DNA of 14,038 nucleotides from CAZCDS01 sp964497585 (GTDB lineage: Bacteria; Desulfobacterota; Desulfomonilia; Desulfomonilales; Desulfomonilaceae): positions 1-14,038 of the forward strand of contig CAZCDS010000103.1 in the NCBI GenBank assembly GCA_964497585.1, given 5' to 3'. Both the position numbers and the translations under genes were made by a program. The notes below the pieces were generated by a model. That model saw nothing but the letters and a program-made list of their open reading frames with translations, was not told the origin of the DNA and ran no database searches. The stretch's first letter is position 1, and each line of letters begins with the position of its first letter. Shown here in pieces: positions 1 through 6,429 of this stretch.

Positions 1-2
1 AC

Positions 3-101
3 CAGCTTCGGACTGCCATGGTCGGAACCGCACTGGAAGCACTTCGTGCGGCAGGGATCCGCCCTCCCGCATCCGTGACCTCGTTGGACTCCCACTCCTG
101 A
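3..101 (+). CDS. 3' end of an unidentified reading frame (partial)
   Basis: The frame is open from the left edge of the window for 32 codons and closes with TGA at 99-101. The visible tail contains the stretch ALEALRAAGIRPP, which is helical and alanine-rich. It ends 31 bases before the GTG of the transposase frame, so it could be the tail of a gene upstream of, or belonging to, that element. It does not look like the C-terminus of an IS3-type OrfA, which is usually a charged coiled coil. No family is recognised and a chance open frame at a window edge is possible. Confidence 0.25.
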   Translation, partial: QLRTAMVGTALEALRAAGIRPPASVTSLDSHS

Positions 102-132
102 AGTCCAGTACATTCCACCACCCAATAATGTA

Positions 133-1050
133 GTGCCAAGAGACCATCTGCACCCGGATAACTGCGCGATACAAATAGACTTTATTTTTGCCACTGTAGA
201 AGATGAGTTTTACCACTGGAAGAGCCAACGAGAGGCGTCGAGGGGAAGGACTCTTCCCAACAGCCTCCGGCCCTGTGAGGAAGAGAAGATCGTGGCTCTG
301 AAGATGCGGGAGCCCCATTTGAGCCACCGACAGATCAGCGCGTTGCTCCGAGGAGACGATGTGTGGGTGAGTCCATCGAGCTGCTATCGTACGTTGAAGG
401 GCGTGGGACTCGTGTGGGAGTGGAGCCTGCGAGAAGCCCCGTGGAAGACTGCTCGATACGAGCCGTTTCGGCCTAATCAGATCTGGGCGGAAGACTGGAC
501 CGGCCTGGTGATCGGAGGGTTGCGTCACTACGTCATCACGATCCTGCATGTCTTCTCCCGCTATGTGGTGGCCTGGGGGATCGTCAAGACGGTGACGCAA
601 CGAGAGGTGAAGAATCTCGTGGCCCTTGCGGTCATGAGTCAGGGGATCGAGGACCAGGCCCAGAAGCCCATTCTCCGCACCGATCCGGGATCGCCCAATA
701 TGGCCGCCGATGTCCGAGTCTTTCTCAAAGAGACCGGCGTAGGCTTCTCTCCCGGACGAACGGCCAGACCCACGGACAACGCACGCCAGGAGAGATTCTA
801 CCGGACCCTCAAGCAGGAAGAGATCTACTGCAACCGTGACTACCTCTCCCTGGAGAGCGCCAGGACCGCCATTGGTCGCTATATCGCCTACTACAACGAA
901 ATCAGGCCGCATCAGGCCCTGTTCGGATATCCCCCGGCCGCGGTCCATCGGACCGGGAACAAGGCCAACCTTGTGGAGGAGTACCGACAAAAAGTCAGGC
1001 AGGCACAGGAGAAGAGGCTTCAGACGAACCTCTCAGGAAAAAATCCATAA
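133..1050 (+). CDS. IS3/IS481-type transposase with integrase catalytic core
   Basis: This is a DNA-cutting and joining enzyme of an insertion sequence, about 305 aa. The catalytic triad is visible as D121 (in WAEDWTG), D184 (in LRTDPGSPN) and E220 (in TDNARQERFYRTLK). There are exactly 35 residues between D184 and E220, the classic DD(35)E spacing of the rve/retroviral-integrase fold. The usual family ending YNEIRPHQALFGYPP is at 254-268. Residues 40-95 resemble the helix-turn-helix region that precedes the core in IS3 OrfB proteins (SHRQISALL, then SPSSCYRTLKGVGL). The GTG start at 133 is uncertain: the frame is open back to 79 and has no ATG there. No OrfA, no clear terminal inverted repeats and no target duplication were found, so the element is at least partly incomplete, although the ORF itself looks intact. 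Assignment to a transposase family is secure; the exact IS family is less so. Confidence 0.9.
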   Translation: MPRDHLHPDNCAIQIDFIFATVEDEFYHWKSQREASRGRTLPNSLRPCEEEKIVALKMREPHLSHRQISALLRGDDVWVSPSSCYRTLKGVGLVWEWSLREAPWKTARYEPFRPNQIWAEDWTGLVIGGLRHYVITILHVFSRYVVAWGIVKTVTQREVKNLVALAVMSQGIEDQAQKPILRTDPGSPNMAADVRVFLKETGVGFSPGRTARPTDNARQERFYRTLKQEEIYCNRDYLSLESARTAIGRYIAYYNEIRPHQALFGYPPAAVHRTGNKANLVEEYRQKVRQAQEKRLQTNLSGKNP

Positions 1051-1361
1051 CCAACACCTTTTTTCTCTTGATCTGCCTGAAACAGTACAGAATGCATTAA
1101 TTTGGCCGTCCGAAAAGTGGGCTTCATTGCGCAAATTCATCCACACACACTCACACTTGCATATTCAATCATGTCCTTGCGATTGGTAGCTCCAGGAGCG
1201 AGAGAGGTGACCATCCTGAAAAAATATCTTATGGCTCGTTTGGTATTCCGGTAGAGGGACGCTATGGAATTAGAATTCCATGCTATTCTGCTCGCTTTCC
1301 CATCCGGCCACGTTTCAGACGGCAAACAGAGACCGCTCAAAAGGGTCTACAGCACGGTATT
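1051..1361. other. Non-coding stretch between transposase and minus-strand mini-operon
   Basis: No convincing gene is seen on either strand. A perfect 8-bp inverted repeat, ATGGAATT-AG-AATTCCAT, lies at 1264-1281, just beyond the 3' end of the minus-strand operon. It has no T-run on either side, so it is not a standard terminator. The right end of the IS element should lie here, but no terminal repeat could be paired with the left side. Confidence 0.5.
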
Positions 1362-1693
1362 TCACATCAGAAGCGGAGCTGAGAGTTCATCCTCGTCACC
1401 TTCTTCGTCCACGCCGTCAATCTCTGGAACCAGTCCCTCCTTCTGGAAGTCCTGCTCCAGCTTTGCTTCCGCAGCCTCCATTCTCTCGGCAGCAAAGCCT
1501 CGGTTCTTTGGCCAGATTCGTTGATAGGGGTGAGCTGGCCGGCCATTCGCACGGCTCTGGCCGTAAACATGTTTCTGGTGTCGTTGAGGAAGTTGCCCAC
1601 GACTACTCCCGAGGGCGGAAGGACTGTCACCTCGGCAGGATCCACAGCGACCAAGTCGCCGGGGTTCTTTTGATTCTTCCTGTGGTTTGCCAT
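1362..1693 (-). pseudogene. Small acidic-tailed protein of unknown function, frameshifted
   Basis: Last gene of a three-gene minus-strand cluster. The start ATG at 1693-1691 is chosen because AAGGAGGG lies just upstream (1705-1698). The first frame reads MANHRKNQKNPGDLVAVDPA and continues through a well-behaved sequence to about INESGQR near 1520. From there the coding character moves into the neighbouring frame: AAERMEAAEAKLEQDFQKEG, then an acidic tail with EEGDEDE, ending with TGA at 1364-1362. The joined product would be about 110 aa, with a central predicted helix and an acidic C-terminus. The shift falls around 1503-1525, where the minus strand reads CCAAAGAACC. This can be a real inactivating indel, a sequencing error, or less likely a programmed shift. 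I do not recognise the family. Its neighbours suggest phage- or plasmid-type accessory DNA. Confidence 0.6.
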
Positions 1694-1802
1694 ATCGCCC
1701 TCCTTCACCATTGAGCACAAGGCGCGCTGAAAGGGCACTGCGCACAATGCCAGTCTGCTTTCGGCAAGAAGACTTTCCGCTCGATAGCGTTCCATACCTG
1801 CT

Positions 1803-2471
1803 TCACCAGCTACACGAATAAGGGGGGGCTTCGGTCTGAAGGTGGATGATCAACTGACTGGCTGCTTCTCTGGTGAGTTCTTGGAAGGTGGCGGCGTTGA
1901 GGTGGGAAAGCATGCGGTCGATGTCCTCTTCGGAGTAATCAGCCCTTCTGGTCAGCGCATAGAAAGCCCTACACTGCACTTGAGTTGCTCGGCCAATACC
2001 GCAACTTTGCGATTTTGATCCCGGTTTGCCGCCGCCGTTATTCTCTTTGGATACTGGGCGAGCCTCTTTGCCGCTGCTTTGTACTCGATCCGAGTCATCA
2101 ACGACGTGATTGACCTTTTCTGCGGCGCAGTATTCGACACCAAGGACACCGAACCTCGAAGCTCTGGCTATTGCTCGGGTCTCGGCAAGCTCAACCAAAG
2201 AGTCTGCAAGTCGAGTATCCCGCTGGGCGGATGAAGTGCCCGTTCCCCCGTACCGACCTTTCTCCGTCTCCACCGTGACCTTCACAACGATTATTCCAGG
2301 CTCCATGCTCACGATGTCGGTTTGGATGCTCAATTTCTCATTGCCTTCGTGCGCATGTCGGACCCAGCCGCCAACCACACGGAAAATCCTCTGTTGTCAC
2401 TCTCCGTTGACCTTTATCTTTCTGGTGACCAGCTCATCCGCACGGAACTGGCCCTTACCATTTGCGCTCAT
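1803..2471 (-). pseudogene. ssDNA-annealing-like (Rad52/ERF-type phage or plasmid) protein, interrupted by in-frame TGA
   Basis: The gene probably starts at ATG 2471-2469, which has AAAGGAGG at 2486-2479. It reads MSANGKGQFRADELVTRKIK and reaches VNGE before an in-frame TGA at 2399-2397 (codon 25). The same frame continues directly into QQRIFRVVGGWVRHAHEG and stays open to 1803, so the full reading would be about 222 aa. Features downstream of the stop are a beta-rich segment (IIVVKVTVETEKGRYGGTG), then LADSLVELAETRAIARASRF, a helix of the kind seen in phage ERF/Rad52-like and related proteins. A linker with lysine, serine and glycine follows. The small C-terminal helical module contains QCRAFYALTRRADYSEEDID and LTREAASQLI, which recurs at the ends of such proteins. 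The only available restart is a GTG at 2378, without a good Shine-Dalgarno site. Family placement is inferred from remembered motif patterns; the in-frame TGA is seen directly. Confidence 0.6.
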
Positions 2472-2506
2472 CTTGGGTCCTCCTTTCTTGGTGTAGTCCG
2501 TTATTG

Positions 2507-2668
2507 CTAAGACTTAAGGCACACTGCGCCTGCGCCTACTCCGACCAGCACATCATCTGCCCAGCCAACCATAGGGATCGCATCAGGAATCACGTCCACA
2601 GGGCTGATAATGTACAGCAGCGTCAAGACCAGGATCAGGACAATCCACCCATTTCCTCTCTCGTTCAT
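2507..2668 (-). CDS. DUF1232 (YkvA-like) small membrane protein, 53 aa
   Basis: A short gene that standard length cut-offs miss. ATG at 2668-2666 is preceded by an ideal ribosome binding site, AAGGAGGTG at 2684-2676. The stop is TAG at 2509-2507. The 53-residue product has a hydrophobic segment at about residues 8-22 (WIVLILVLTLLYIIS). The DUF1232 signature then follows: SPVDVIPDAIP at 22-32 and GWADDVLVG at 35-43. DUF1232 proteins are small integral membrane proteins of unknown biochemical role; the motif is known from many bacteria, often as a C-terminal module of longer proteins. Here it is reduced to little more than the motif. It is the first gene of the minus-strand cluster, 35 bases upstream of the annealing-like gene, so co-transcription is likely. 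Its frame is intact, unlike its two downstream neighbours. Confidence 0.8.
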   Translation of the reverse strand: MNERGNGWIVLILVLTLLYIISPVDVIPDAIPMVGWADDVLVGVGAGAVCLKS

Positions 2669-2675
2669 AGATATG

Positions 2676-2684
2676 CACCTCCTT
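2676..2684 (-). promoter_or_regulatory. Strong Shine-Dalgarno for the DUF1232 gene
   Basis: The minus strand reads AAGGAGGTG, 7 bases before ATG at 2668. This match to the 16S anti-Shine-Dalgarno end is what decides that this very short frame is a gene. The two downstream genes have equally good sites at 2486-2479 and 1705-1698. Confidence 0.75.
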
Positions 2685-2941
2685 GTTCTTGATTTGGTCT
2701 ATCCCTCATTGAAGGACCCTCGTACCCTTAAATGTATCTATGATCTTGAGGGGATATGATGATTGGGACGTCGGGGACGTGTGAAAGTAGGAAAAACGCC
2801 TGCACCTTGACCCTTCACGAATGCCTAAAGTCGCTGAGGATTGCGTACAGGAAGCCTGAGAGCATCCTCCTATTCAGTCGCCAAGTCGTTTGCTCCACTT
2901 GTCGAGGGAGCAGGATCTCGGGCTGAAAGCCCCTTTCATCC

Positions 2942-2971
2942 TTGACAACGCTTGTCTTTCTCTGCTACCGT
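2942..2971 (+). promoter_or_regulatory. Candidate sigma70 promoter for the inverse-autotransporter-like gene
   Basis: TTGACA at 2942-2947, an 18-base spacer, then TACCGT at 2966-2971. Transcription would begin near 2978, ahead of both candidate starts (2994 and 3043). The -35 is a perfect match; the -10 is only moderate, so this is a prediction from spacing and consensus. Confidence 0.35.
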
Positions 2972-2993
2972 GCCGTAAAACCAATTCTTCTTC

Positions 2994-4460
2994 ATGAATA
3001 TTGCTCTGAGGATGGCTGTCAGACCCTCAGGTAGTGATTCGCATGTCTTGGGGTGTCGTCGTGGAGTCTTCCCGTCGTTGTTTGAGTCTTGCTGTTTGTC
3101 TCTTCGCTCTTCTCCGGCTGTATTCCTAGCGGAATCGGTTTCGGCTCAGGGAGTCATGAGGGGATCAGGGCTTGACCTTGCTCCGTCAAATCCTTTCGGT
3201 ATGCCGGGAACCACGGGAGGCTTGTCCGGGGGATCAGACACTCTCAATCTCTCCAGTCGGATGTTCTCCCACATATTGCCTACCATACCCGGTCTGGAAT
3301 TCACCTATCTTCACACCTTCGGCAAAAACGACCGATGGAGCAGGTTGCTCGTGGAGTATGTGCGCCCGGTTCGACTCGCGGTTGATTCGACGCTCTACGG
3401 GGAGATCCACGGCATACTTTGGGAGCCCTTCAGGAGTTGGCCGTCATGGGGCGAGAACATTGATTTCTCCGCCGGCGGCGGGTACCGAAGGCAGTTCGGT
3501 GACCGTGCGGTTTTAGGTGTCCACGGCTTCTACGATGCTACCTGTCGTTATGATCGTTGGCATTCGTCGGCAAGCGTTGGGGGGTTCCTGGTAACCATGC
3601 TTCCGGGTGACGACGCAATTGACCTGACCGTCAACTGGTACGGCGGTATGAACACCGGCCTGCTCGGAGTGGGGTCAGGGGCATGGGGAAACGGGACCTT
3701 TGACGGCACGATGACCTACTATCATGAGCTGTGGGATGGTGGCCCCGATCTGCAACTGTGCTTGATCGGATACGAAGTAGATGAAGCAATGAGGCCGGTA
3801 CACCTCCGCGAGGGGGGGTACCGGGCCAGAGTGCAAGTGGCCACCCGTGACGGAAGGTTCCGCGGATTCTACATGTACGAGAACGACCGCTCTCTCAAGG
3901 AAATCCACACACTCGGCGTCAACTTCAATATCGGTTTTCGGCTGGAGAACCTTCTCGCAGGCGAATCGCCCATCGAGAAGCCGACCCCCATTTTCTCAAG
4001 CCCCCGAAACCTGGATCACTGGACAACAGTTGCGGGGGGCACGGAGACGCATTTGGGTAAGAACAGGCTATTGGCCCAGTGCGAGGCGAGCGCAGGAAGC
4101 TGCATTAAGGGAGAGACCCTAATAAACAGGAGCGGTCCAGTCCCCCTAACGCCTCCGGCGGGTTCCACCGCCCATTACGTGACAGTACGCGTTTCGTGGT
4201 GCAACATTGTCAGGAAATGGAACGAGTTTCCAGTAGACTATACAATCCTGGCGGGTAATATGGGAGTGCAATGGTCCAACTCAACTCTATTCGACGAAAT
4301 AGACGTGGGATCGGGATCGGTTGTCGTACAATTCAACATTTTGGGTACGCAAGCAGGGACAGGGACTTGGTTGTCGTTTTGGCGCTACGATGACCAGCTT
4401 TGGCCATGGGTTCTGAAGATAGGCTCGGGAGGTTACATTTGCGTTGAGTTCTTGGATTAG
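2994..4460 (+). CDS. Inverse-autotransporter (intimin/invasin-like) beta-barrel protein; signal peptide probably frameshifted
   Basis: A predicted outer-membrane protein, 488 aa in the long frame. Residues about 100-320 resemble the inverse-autotransporter barrel domain. Key pieces are IDFSAGGGYRRQFGDRAVLG (157-175), HGFYDATCRYDRWHSSASVGG (177-197) and NWYGGMNTG, and the barrel ends near LGVNFNIGFRLENL (307-320). The C-terminal about 165 residues (from roughly 325) would be the exposed passenger. They show none of the repeated Ig-like domains typical of intimins and contain three cysteines by residue 370-395. The N-terminus of the long frame is a poor signal peptide up to AVFLAESVSAQG (42-53). 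The frame beginning at ATG 3043 instead gives a textbook one (SRRCLSLAVCLFALL) but stops at TAG 3127-3129. A one-base change near 3105-3125 would join the two. No strong Shine-Dalgarno site precedes either start. Barrel assignment is moderately secure; surface adhesion is an inference. Confidence 0.65.
   Translation: MNIALRMAVRPSGSDSHVLGCRRGVFPSLFESCCLSLRSSPAVFLAESVSAQGVMRGSGLDLAPSNPFGMPGTTGGLSGGSDTLNLSSRMFSHILPTIPGLEFTYLHTFGKNDRWSRLLVEYVRPVRLAVDSTLYGEIHGILWEPFRSWPSWGENIDFSAGGGYRRQFGDRAVLGVHGFYDATCRYDRWHSSASVGGFLVTMLPGDDAIDLTVNWYGGMNTGLLGVGSGAWGNGTFDGTMTYYHELWDGGPDLQLCLIGYEVDEAMRPVHLREGGYRARVQVATRDGRFRGFYMYENDRSLKEIHTLGVNFNIGFRLENLLAGESPIEKPTPIFSSPRNLDHWTTVAGGTETHLGKNRLLAQCEASAGSCIKGETLINRSGPVPLTPPAGSTAHYVTVRVSWCNIVRKWNEFPVDYTILAGNMGVQWSNSTLFDEIDVGSGSVVVQFNILGTQAGTGTWLSFWRYDDQLWPWVLKIGSGGYICVEFLD
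3043..3129 (+). pseudogene. Out-of-frame signal-peptide segment of the barrel gene
   Basis: ATG at 3043 opens a 28-codon frame shifted by one base relative to the main barrel frame. It encodes basic residues followed by a continuous hydrophobic core (RRCLSLAVCLFALL), then RLYS and TAG. The main frame supplies the matching cleavage region, AVFLAESVSAQG, immediately afterwards. The two halves together make a complete signal peptide, so this is best read as the true 5' end of the barrel gene displaced by a one-base deletion. A sequencing error would look the same. Confidence 0.5.
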
Positions 4461-4524
4461 CCGTGACCGCCCTCTAGGCCGTTGCATCTCAACATGTGGC
4501 GGCACTTGCTCACAAAGAACGTCA

Positions 4525-4721
4525 TTCCTGCGAAAGCACATAGGCGTTAACTTAAAGGATCTCGGCATGTGATTTCAAATAGTTAACTCAAATGCATCCC
4601 GTCACCCCGGACTTGATCCGGGGTCCAGAACATATTGAAAAGACTGGATCCCCGCTTCCGCGGGAATGACGGACGAAAGAACTGGTCTCCTTAACTTAAC
4701 GCGAATGTGCGAAAGCAGGAA
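4525..4721. repeat. Composite inverted repeat (MITE-like) enclosing a REP palindrome
   Basis: The left arm 4525-4559 and the reverse complement of the right arm 4688-4721 agree at about 27 of 34 positions. Shared blocks are TTCCTGC, GCACAT, GCGTTAA, TTAA and GGA. The arms enclose a separate palindromic element at 4599-4672. The total is 197 bases. The arrangement suggests a small non-autonomous element, or a REP copy nested in an older inverted repeat. No transposase gene is present and no target duplication was identified. Confidence 0.6.
4599..4672. repeat. REP/BIME-like dispersed palindrome
   Basis: The ends pair as CCGTCA...TGACGG. The left half itself folds as CCCCGG-acttgat-CCGGGG followed by GTCCAG. 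The right half begins CTGGATCCCCGC and folds as CGCttccGCG before GGAATGACGG. This layout, GTCA(C/T)CCCG...GTCCAG then CTGGATCCCCG...GGAATGAC, is a well-known type of dispersed intergenic palindrome in Proteobacteria-related genomes. It may act as a transcript-stabilising or terminating structure between the two convergent genes. Confidence 0.75.
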
Positions 4722-5175
4722 CCGGAGGGTACTGCATGCAGTAATCATTGCTGCTCAAATTTCTTGACTTGTCAACGGGCGACTCAGCTTTAGGACAGAC
4801 CCTTCGCCCATAGAACGACGATTCGACCTATATCCATTTCACGCCCCAACCAGCCTCATCTCGATGTCGTGAGATTCTTTTGTACGATGATCGGCTCCAC
4901 GACTTCTCTTCCCGGCCCCGCACCCCTATCGGGAAGCAATCGTTTTCAGGAACAAAGTCCGCTTGTTTCCTCCTAAAATCCCTCTTCGGGGTATGCAGAG
5001 AAAGCACCGGCGCATTCTCTCTATCCGGGTGGCCGAGGATAATATAGGAAATCTCTCAATTCGAAAAATCCGGGTTCAATCCTAGCGAAGGTCTCTCTGT
5101 CAATCCGTATTTCAAATGTCAGATTGACCGACCCTGGCATAGGGAACAAGTTCCACCCCGGCTCGAGAGTTGCTG

Positions 5176-6174
5176 TCAGAGAGCCGTCAGAGAGCCTGGA
5201 ATGGCAAAATCTACCGAAAAACGACACCCCACCGCCCATGTTCGCCTGGTGAAAGAGAAACGGTAGTTGCAGGTTTGTACACTTTCGGCGGTTACGAATC
5301 GGTGGTTAAGGATTCCTTTCGCACTCAGCAACGAGAAGAGGGCGAAGACTCCAGCGCGCCCTGTCCCCACCCCGAGCGAATACTCGGAAAACATCTCCAG
5401 GAACGAAGCAGACTTGAAGGCTCCGGTTCCGCAGGCCCTTCTGATGGCATTCTTGTTGTGCGAATCGCCGTACTTCACGTTCCCAAAGCCGTATGCCGAA
5501 CCCACCAAGCCCAGGACTATCCTCGCGTTGCCACCCCCGGAGGCGACGAGCGCTCCAAAGTATGGAATACTGCTGCGTATTTCGATTTCGGTTTCGTCGG
5601 AGGGATTTGAAATGGGAAAATTTTGAGGATCAGTGGGATTGGTGAAGAGAGTCGAAAAATTGTCGAAACGAAAACCGAGCGTCAGTGAGATTGTTTCCCC
5701 CGGGATGTCGAAAATCCCGCAGCCCTCCACGTGCCACCAGTTCACGTGCGGCTCGAGAGATCTACTGGCGACAGTTCCGTTGTTCAGTGTCGCCACCTGT
5801 TTCATCGGTTCAACATCAGTGGGTACGAGATACGACAGAGCCCCGGCGAGGGCGATGCGGTCGTCGAGCCTCACGGCGGCGGCGCCCGTGGTCCACAGTC
5901 CGGTCAATGGGTAGCCAAAGGCCATTTGCACTGGAGCCGGAATTGCTTCTGGGGAGCCGGAAAAATCGAATGCCACACCCCTCGTGTGATGCAGGTATCC
6001 GAGACCCAAAGCCGACTCGGCACAAGCCCGTGAGTCTCCCCGGCCATCGAAGAGGCTGCCCCGGTCCGCCGACCCGGGGCCGGCAAGTGCCGGTCCGACG
6101 AATCCCTGGGCCGATACCACCACCGGTGTGAGCCCCAACGTGACTATGACCAGAAGCGCAGCCAAGCATTTCAT
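5176..6174 (-). CDS. Outer-membrane beta-barrel-like protein A (paralogue of the 8466-9461 protein)
   Basis: A predicted exported protein of about 332 aa. ATG at 6174-6172 is preferred over GTG 6180 because it begins directly with the signal peptide MKCLAALLVIVTLGLT and ends it with VVSAQG (cleavage after VSA). An AGAGG lies upstream at 6187-6183. The mature part alternates polar and hydrophobic residues in short strands rich in G, F, Y and W, as in a beta-barrel. It aligns by eye to protein B along its length. Examples (A / B): ALSYLVPTDVEP / SASYLIPSLVEA; WWHVEGCGIFD / WWDVDGMGVFR; LGFRFDNFSTLFTNP / GGFRYDSFQTCFRDP; FLEMFSEYSLG / FLELFAEYGLD; FSFTRRTWAVGCRFSV / FSFNRNVWIVGGKISI. No known family is recognised. 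It is convergent with the inverse-autotransporter-like gene and separated from protein B by a broken transposase. Substrate and role are unknown. Confidence 0.8.
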   Translation of the reverse strand: MKCLAALLVIVTLGLTPVVVSAQGFVGPALAGPGSADRGSLFDGRGDSRACAESALGLGYLHHTRGVAFDFSGSPEAIPAPVQMAFGYPLTGLWTTGAAAVRLDDRIALAGALSYLVPTDVEPMKQVATLNNGTVASRSLEPHVNWWHVEGCGIFDIPGETISLTLGFRFDNFSTLFTNPTDPQNFPISNPSDETEIEIRSSIPYFGALVASGGGNARIVLGLVGSAYGFGNVKYGDSHNKNAIRRACGTGAFKSASFLEMFSEYSLGVGTGRAGVFALFSLLSAKGILNHRFVTAESVQTCNYRFSFTRRTWAVGCRFSVDFAIPGSLTAL

Positions 6175-6213
6175 ACCCACTGCCTCTGCGAATTATTCCG
6201 CGATGTCCTTATT

Positions 6214-6429
6214 TCAAGGCTGTTGGAGCCACAAACCATTCGTCCAGTGGCCATCAAACCCCAACGTGCTACCTGCGGGTTTCAGAGAATAGTCCCACGA
6301 CTCCAATTCCAACCGTTGTGTCAGATCAGCTGCTGTTCTTGCAGGAATTGAGGGTACCTGACACTCGACCGTTCTGTCAATTATAACCTTGCCTGTGTGC
6401 CCTGACCCAAGAGCTTTCGGAATTGACAA
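6214..6429 (-). pseudogene. Possible C-terminal gene fragment cut by the insertion sequence
   Basis: A minus-strand frame ends with TGA at 6216-6214, only 39 bases before the start of barrel gene A. Its last part (LESWDYSLKPAG, then FDGHWTNGLWLQQP) has a protein-like composition, while the segment upstream of about 6340 is poor. It overlaps the 5' part of the transposase frame on the other strand. One reading is that the mobile element inserted into a gene that lay upstream of barrel gene A and left only its 3' end. No family is recognised, and a chance frame is a real alternative. Confidence 0.25.

Larger units (their letters stand above)
2669..2993. other. Divergent intergenic region
   Basis: This lies between the minus-strand mini-operon and the plus-strand barrel gene, and should hold promoters for both. 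A plus-strand promoter candidate is listed separately. A small hairpin GGGCT-GAA-AGCCC is at 2920-2932. No ORF with coding character was found. Confidence 0.5.
4461..5175. other. Gene-free region with repeat element between convergent barrel genes
   Basis: This 715-base stretch separates the plus-strand inverse-autotransporter-like gene from the minus-strand barrel gene A, which converge here. It holds the nested inverted repeat and REP-like palindrome listed separately. It also has a 7-bp hairpin CTTCCCG...CGGGAAG (4908-4936) with no T-run. A 72-codon minus frame at 5021-5239 overlaps the end of gene A, but nothing marks it as a gene. No tRNA is supported. Confidence 0.5.

Noticed and set aside
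5028..5095. tRNA-Ser-like string (GGTGGCCGAGG and later GGGTTCAATCC) on the plus strand
   Set aside because: No complete acceptor stem or anticodon arm can be paired, and spacing is wrong for a class II tRNA. The resemblance appears accidental.
5021..5239. 72-codon minus-strand frame at the 3' end of barrel gene A
   Set aside because: It overlaps the final strand of gene A in another frame. Gene A's own C-terminus matches its paralogue, so no frameshift extension is needed, and there is no Shine-Dalgarno site or known motif.
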